NCBI GenBank assembly: GCA_944323585.1
Contig: CALUTA010000089.1
Coordinates: forward strand, 1-6,417
Direction of reading: 5' to 3'
From: Candidatus Gastranaerophilales bacterium
GTDB lineage: Bacteria > Cyanobacteriota > Vampirovibrionia > Gastranaerophilales > Gastranaerophilaceae
Length of the DNA stretch: 6,417 bases
A program made the translations under genes and the position numbers. This document shows positions 5,508 through 6,417 of the stretch, piece by piece (position 1 is the first letter of the stretch; every line of letters begins with the position of its first letter). The notes below the pieces were generated by a model. It was not told where the DNA came from and did no database searches. It saw nothing but the letters and a program-made list of their open reading frames with translations.

Positions 5508-6287
5508 ATGAAGATTACACAGATAAGAAATGCAACGATTATCATAGAATTCGGCGGAACAAAATTTCTGGTTGATCCGTGGCTTGGGCCGAAGGATTAT
5601 ATGGAAGGGTTCGAGGCAGGGATTAATTCTCACATCAAGCAGCCGAGAGTTGAACTTCCGTTTGATACGGAAAAAATTGCTGATGTAGACGCGGTTATTG
5701 TAACCCATGTTCATCCTGACCACTGGGACGATTATGCAAAAAACGCGATTGATAAAAACAAAAAAATATTCGTACAATCAGAAACCGACAGGGAATTTAT
5801 GGTGTCTGAAGGGTATGAAAACGTAGAAATTGTCAGTGTTGACGGTACAGAGTTCAGGGGGGTAAAACTTTTTAAAACTTTTGGACAGCACGGAAAACGT
5901 GAGGTCGTAGAACCTTTGTGCCGTCAGGTTAATATGCCTTACGATACAATGGGCGTTGTGTTTAAGGCGGAAGGCGAAAAGACGCTTTATCTTGCAGGCG
6001 ATACTATCTGGTGTAGAGAGGTTGAAGATGCGCTTGCAAAATTTAACCCTGATGTGGTCGTTGTCAACGCCTGCGGCGCAACGCTTGTGAACGGAGAACA
6101 CATAATTATGAACATTGATGACGTAAAAGAAGTTCTGAAAAAATCTCCGGATTCAACTGTTATTGCAAGCCACATGGACACCGTAAGCCACTTAAGCGTA
6201 ACAAGAGCGGATTTAAGAAAACTGAAAGAGGAAAATAATCTTAAAAAGCTTCTTATTCCGGAGGATGGCGAAACTTTGACATTATAA
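5508..6287 (+). CDS. UlaG-like metallo-beta-lactamase-fold metal-dependent hydrolase
   Basis: This 259-residue protein has the size and motifs of the UlaG/COG2220 branch of the metallo-beta-lactamase fold. The N-terminus ITQIRNATIIIEFGGTKFLVDPW (residues 3-25) is the first beta-strand pair and the conserved DPW turn. The metal motif T-H67-x-H69-P-D71-H72 follows. AGDT (163-166, bridging D165) and the late histidine of ASHMD (H222) complete a plausible two-metal site, and H128 may also take part. Members act on phosphate or lactone esters such as ascorbate-6-phosphate, but the true substrate cannot be told here. There is no signal peptide, so it is cytoplasmic. A near-ideal AAGGAGG (5493-5499) eight bases before the ATG suggests strong translation once transcribed. 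It lies divergent to an HxlR regulator that probably controls it, and is followed by an intrinsic terminator, so it is a single-gene transcript. Confidence 0.93.
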   Translation: MKITQIRNATIIIEFGGTKFLVDPWLGPKDYMEGFEAGINSHIKQPRVELPFDTEKIADVDAVIVTHVHPDHWDDYAKNAIDKNKKIFVQSETDREFMVSEGYENVEIVSVDGTEFRGVKLFKTFGQHGKREVVEPLCRQVNMPYDTMGVVFKAEGEKTLYLAGDTIWCREVEDALAKFNPDVVVVNACGATLVNGEHIIMNIDDVKEVLKKSPDSTVIASHMDTVSHLSVTRADLRKLKEENNLKKLLIPEDGETLTL

Positions 6288-6308
6288 AAAATCCGGAATA
6301 TAAAAAAC

Positions 6309-6337
6309 AAAAAGCGGGAATTTAACCCGCTTTTTTT
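6309..6337. terminator. Bidirectional intrinsic terminator
   Basis: AAAAAGCGGG (6309-6318) pairs with CCCGCTTTTT (6326-6335) around a seven-base loop and is followed by more T. On the minus strand the same stem is followed by a T-rich run. It ends the hydrolase transcript (stop 6287) and the convergent gene whose stop lies at 6340. Confidence 0.85.
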
Positions 6338-6339
6338 AA

Positions 6340-6417
6340 TTATTCTTCATTTTCATCTTTGTCGTCAGCATTAGTTTTAATTTTGTCAACAACCATTTTA
6401 GCCATTTCTTTTGCAAT
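6340..6417 (-). CDS. C-terminal fragment of an unidentified protein (5' end beyond window)
   Basis: The minus strand reads open from the right edge for 25 codons to a TAA at 6342-6340, immediately before the bidirectional terminator. The visible residues include KEMAKMVVDKIK, probably the end of a helix, followed by a disordered acidic tail (DDKDENEE). The coding reading is supported by the terminator placed just after the stop and by amphipathic residue spacing. With only 25 residues no family can be named. Confidence 0.6.
   Translation of the reverse strand: MAKEMAKMVVDKIKTNADDKDENEE

Noticed and set aside
5397..6310. Minus-strand open frames opposite the hydrolase gene
   Set aside because: They are antisense to a protein with an intact metal-binding motif set; one also runs through the divergent promoter region.

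Overview
The window looks like a chromosomal segment of an AT-rich, anaerobic bacterium. The base composition is low-GC by eye, ribosome-binding sites are of the AGAGG / AAGGA / AAGGAGG type, and the central operon encodes an oxygen-sensitive ferredoxin-linked 2-oxoacid oxidoreductase. The overall style would fit a gut fermenter such as the non-photosynthetic cyanobacterial relatives (Vampirovibrionia/Gastranaerophilales) or a low-GC Firmicute. That placement is a guess, because no rRNA or marker gene is present.

Layout. (1) Bases 1-1754, minus strand: the first 584 codons of a very long, almost proline-free coiled-coil protein. Its 3' end lies outside the window. (2) Bases 1755-1920: a divergent promoter region with an extended -10 facing right, a likely -35/-10 pair facing left and a perfect 12-bp palindrome between them. 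(3) Bases 1921-4632, plus strand: a four-subunit 2-oxoacid:ferredoxin oxidoreductase in the order delta (ferredoxin), alpha, beta, gamma. The alpha subunit resembles the VorB/KorA family most. The first three genes are tightly coupled (3-nt gap, then 1-nt overlap), while gamma follows after 115 nt containing a small stem-loop. (4) Bases 4715-4945, plus strand: a small basic helical protein of unknown function with a GTG start, preceded by two tandem weak hairpins and followed by a strong bidirectional terminator. (5) Bases 5008-5373, minus strand: an HxlR-family winged-helix regulator, divergent from (6) bases 5508-6287, plus strand: an UlaG-like metallo-beta-lactamase-fold hydrolase. Their shared intergenic region has back-to-back promoters and an 18-bp repeat in two near-identical copies plus one degenerate copy, all in 19-bp phase. 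(7) A second bidirectional terminator, then the last 25 codons of an acidic-tailed protein on the minus strand entering from the right edge.

How the parts work together. The delta-alpha-beta-gamma genes encode one enzyme, which oxidatively decarboxylates a 2-oxoacid (probably branched-chain 2-oxoacids, possibly 2-oxoglutarate) to acyl-CoA and passes electrons to ferredoxin. The HxlR/hydrolase pair looks like a separate self-contained regulatory module; its regulator has two cysteines placed much like those of thiol-sensing HxlR proteins. I found no mobile element, CRISPR array, RNA gene or riboswitch. There is no convincing new multi-gene system; the items most worth a second look are the phased repeat operator and the giant coiled-coil protein.
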